From NCBI GenBank assembly GCA_028717645.1, contig JAQUNK010000007.1, positions 1 through 53,264 on the forward strand: a stretch of DNA of 53,264 bases, read 5' to 3'. The notes below the pieces were generated by a model. It searched no databases. It was not told the DNA's origin and worked only from the letters and a program-made list of their open reading frames with translations. The position numbers and the translations under genes are program-made. Positions 52,103 to 53,264 of the stretch are shown here, in pieces; position 1 is the stretch's first letter, and the number at the start of each line of letters is the position of its first letter. Origin of the DNA: Candidatus Omnitrophota bacterium (lineage in GTDB: Bacteria; Omnitrophota; Gorgyraeia; Gygaellales; JAMWDD01).

Positions 52103-53264
52103 TTATCCTACTCTAGCATAACCTTCGTATCCCGGAAACTTCTTTTTCAGCGCCTCTTTTATCCCCTGGTTCTGTTTATCTTCCAGCTGTGGGTCCAATT
52201 GCATCAATTTTATCGCTTCGTTCCTTGCCGCTCTTAAAAGCTGCATCTGGGTAAGCGGATTGGCGATCTTTAACTCCGATAAACCATGCTGCCTATCGCC
52301 GAAAAATTCCCCCGGGCCGCGCAATTTTAGGTCCTCCTCGGCAATGCGAAAGCCGTCATTAGTTTCAGTCATAACCTTAATGCGCGCCTTTGCCTCGTCG
52401 CTGGCAGGATCACAAATAAGCAGGCAATAAGATTCTTCGCTGCCCCGGCCGATGCGGCCGCGCAACTGGTGCAACTGGGCCAAACCAAACCTCTCGGCAT
52501 GCTCAATGGCCATTACCGTGGCATTGGCTACATCGATGCCTACCTCCAAGACGGTCGTAGAAACCAGGACATCTATTTTTCCGTCCTTGAAATCGCGCAT
52601 AGTTTTATCCTGCTCTTCCTCGCTGATCTGGCCGTGTACCAGGCCGACTTTAAGGTCCTTGAATGCACCTTTTTTCAGCTCCTTGTACATCTGGTTTGCT
52701 GCCTTAAGGTCCAGGACCAAAGACTCTTCGATAATAGGATAGATAATATAGGCCTGCCTGCCTTCGCTTACTTTCTCGCGGATAAATTTATAAACCTGTG
52801 CGTGCTGGCTCTGTTTCATGCTGCGCGTCACTACCGGCTTTCTTCCCGGTGGCAGCTCGTCGATCACCGATACATCCAGGTCTCCATACAAGGTGATAGC
52901 CAAGGTCCGCGGTATAGGTGTAGCGGTCATGATCAAAAGGTCCGGGTTATTCCCCTTTTGCGGCAGGAGCGAGCGCTGGGCCACGCCGAATTTATGCTGT
53001 TCATCGATGACCACCAGGCCCAGATTCTTGAATTTTACCGCCTCTCCCAAAAGCGCATGCGTGCCGATAACTAAATCCGCCTTGCCGTTGGCTATATCCT
53101 TTAAATTCTTTTCTTTTTCTTTTTTATCCAGGCTGCCAACAAGTAAACTAATATTTATTTTTTTCTGCTGAGATCTCCCGCCGAAGGCAGATCCGCCTAT
53201 GGCGGAGACTTTTTCAAAATGCTGTTTTGCCAGGATCTCCGTCGGAGCCATAAAAGCGGCCTGA
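52103..53264 (-). CDS. recG: ATP-dependent DNA helicase RecG, 5' part outside window
   Basis: Branch-migrating helicase that regresses stalled forks. The visible 387 codons cover part of helicase domain 1, domain 2 and the C-terminal TRG region. Seen are MAPTEILAKQHFE (motif Ia), VVIDEQHKFGV (motif II, DEQH), TATPIPRTLA (motif III), STTVLEVGIDV, QLRGRIGRG (motif VI) and LRGPGEFFG. The wedge/OB domain and Walker A lie off the right edge. Between QHFEKV and the next strand, ten residues (SAIGGSAFGG) come from the 30-bp palindrome also found in dapA. Confidence 0.98.
   Translation of the reverse strand, partial: QAAFMAPTEILAKQHFEKVSAIGGSAFGGRSQQKKINISLLVGSLDKKEKEKNLKDIANGKADLVIGTHALLGEAVKFKNLGLVVIDEQHKFGVAQRSLLPQKGNNPDLLIMTATPIPRTLAITLYGDLDVSVIDELPPGRKPVVTRSMKQSQHAQVYKFIREKVSEGRQAYIIYPIIEESLVLDLKAANQMYKELKKGAFKDLKVGLVHGQISEEEQDKTMRDFKDGKIDVLVSTTVLEVGIDVANATVMAIEHAERFGLAQLHQLRGRIGRGSEESYCLLICDPASDEAKARIKVMTETNDGFRIAEEDLKLRGPGEFFGDRQHGLSELKIANPLTQMQLLRAARNEAIKLMQLDPQLEDKQNQGIKEALKKKFPGYEGYARVG
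53177..53206. repeat. 30-bp double-palindrome inserted in recG
   Basis: CCCGCC-GAA-GGCAGA followed by TCCGCC-TAT-GGCGGA. It matches the dapA element at 26/30 positions and is read in the same frame, giving SAIGGSAFGG against SAKGGSASGG. It lies in a loop after the QHFE helix of helicase domain 1. Confidence 0.85.

Noticed and set aside
52469-53074. 201-codon plus-strand open frame
   Set aside because: Shadow of recG helicase motifs on the other strand.

Overview
The window is a dense bacterial chromosome segment. All but one of its genes lie on the minus strand, so transcription runs from high to low coordinates. It looks like a Gram-negative-type bacterium of an uncultured lineage. Evidence for that is DapL-type lysine/meso-DAP synthesis, a CBS-less GuaB3-type IMP dehydrogenase, archaeal-type LeuC/LeuD, an EtfA with an N-terminal ferredoxin domain, GT-C/DUF2079 membrane proteins and many AT- or GC-rich palindromic repeats. 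Candidate phylum Omnitrophota (PVC superphylum) fits best; this placement is inference from gene content, not a computed phylogeny.

Layout from high to low coordinate (transcription order): recG (cut by the right edge), rsmD, coaD, yceD, rpmF, plsX, fabH, fabD, fabG, acpP and fabF form a DNA-repair/translation/fatty-acid block. It runs straight into leuC, a secreted hypothetical, leuD, a LolA-like exported protein, leuB, asd, truA and a GT-C membrane protein. A promoter then starts a compact rplM-rpsI unit that ends at a strong terminator. Next comes a complete arginine cluster (argC-J-B-D-F-G-H) with its own promoter and leader hairpin. It leads into the lysine/DAP genes (lysA, dapF, dapA, dapB, dapL) and then folK, panC, an aspartate dehydrogenase and a small two-repeat basic protein with a terminator. 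The next block is DUF2079, a methyltransferase-glycosyltransferase fusion, uvrA, a TPR protein, acyl-CoA dehydrogenase, etfB, etfA (ferredoxin fusion), a PilZ protein and smc. A single plus-strand gene (GAF-GGDEF diguanylate cyclase) converges on smc. Beyond a palindrome-rich intergenic region lie groS-groL under CIRCE/HrcA control, then guaB-guaA (guaA cut by the left edge).

The most striking signal outside ordinary genes is palindromic DNA. A 30-bp double palindrome is inserted in frame, in the same reading frame, in both dapA and recG (26 of 30 bases identical). It resembles the in-frame palindromic elements known from Rickettsia. A different 72-bp in-frame insertion with inverted ends interrupts rsmD. 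A separate inverted-repeat family with CTGATCCA-type ends occurs at three intergenic loci, once nested and once spanning the dapB stop to the dapL start. A 137-bp AT-rich near-palindrome lies between dapA and dapB. Other oddities are a ~65-residue Lys/Arg-rich tail on GuaA, an SMC with a very short hinge, a leaderless-looking diguanylate cyclase transcript, and two exported proteins translationally coupled inside the leucine operon. No tRNA, rRNA, CRISPR array or transposase gene was recognised.
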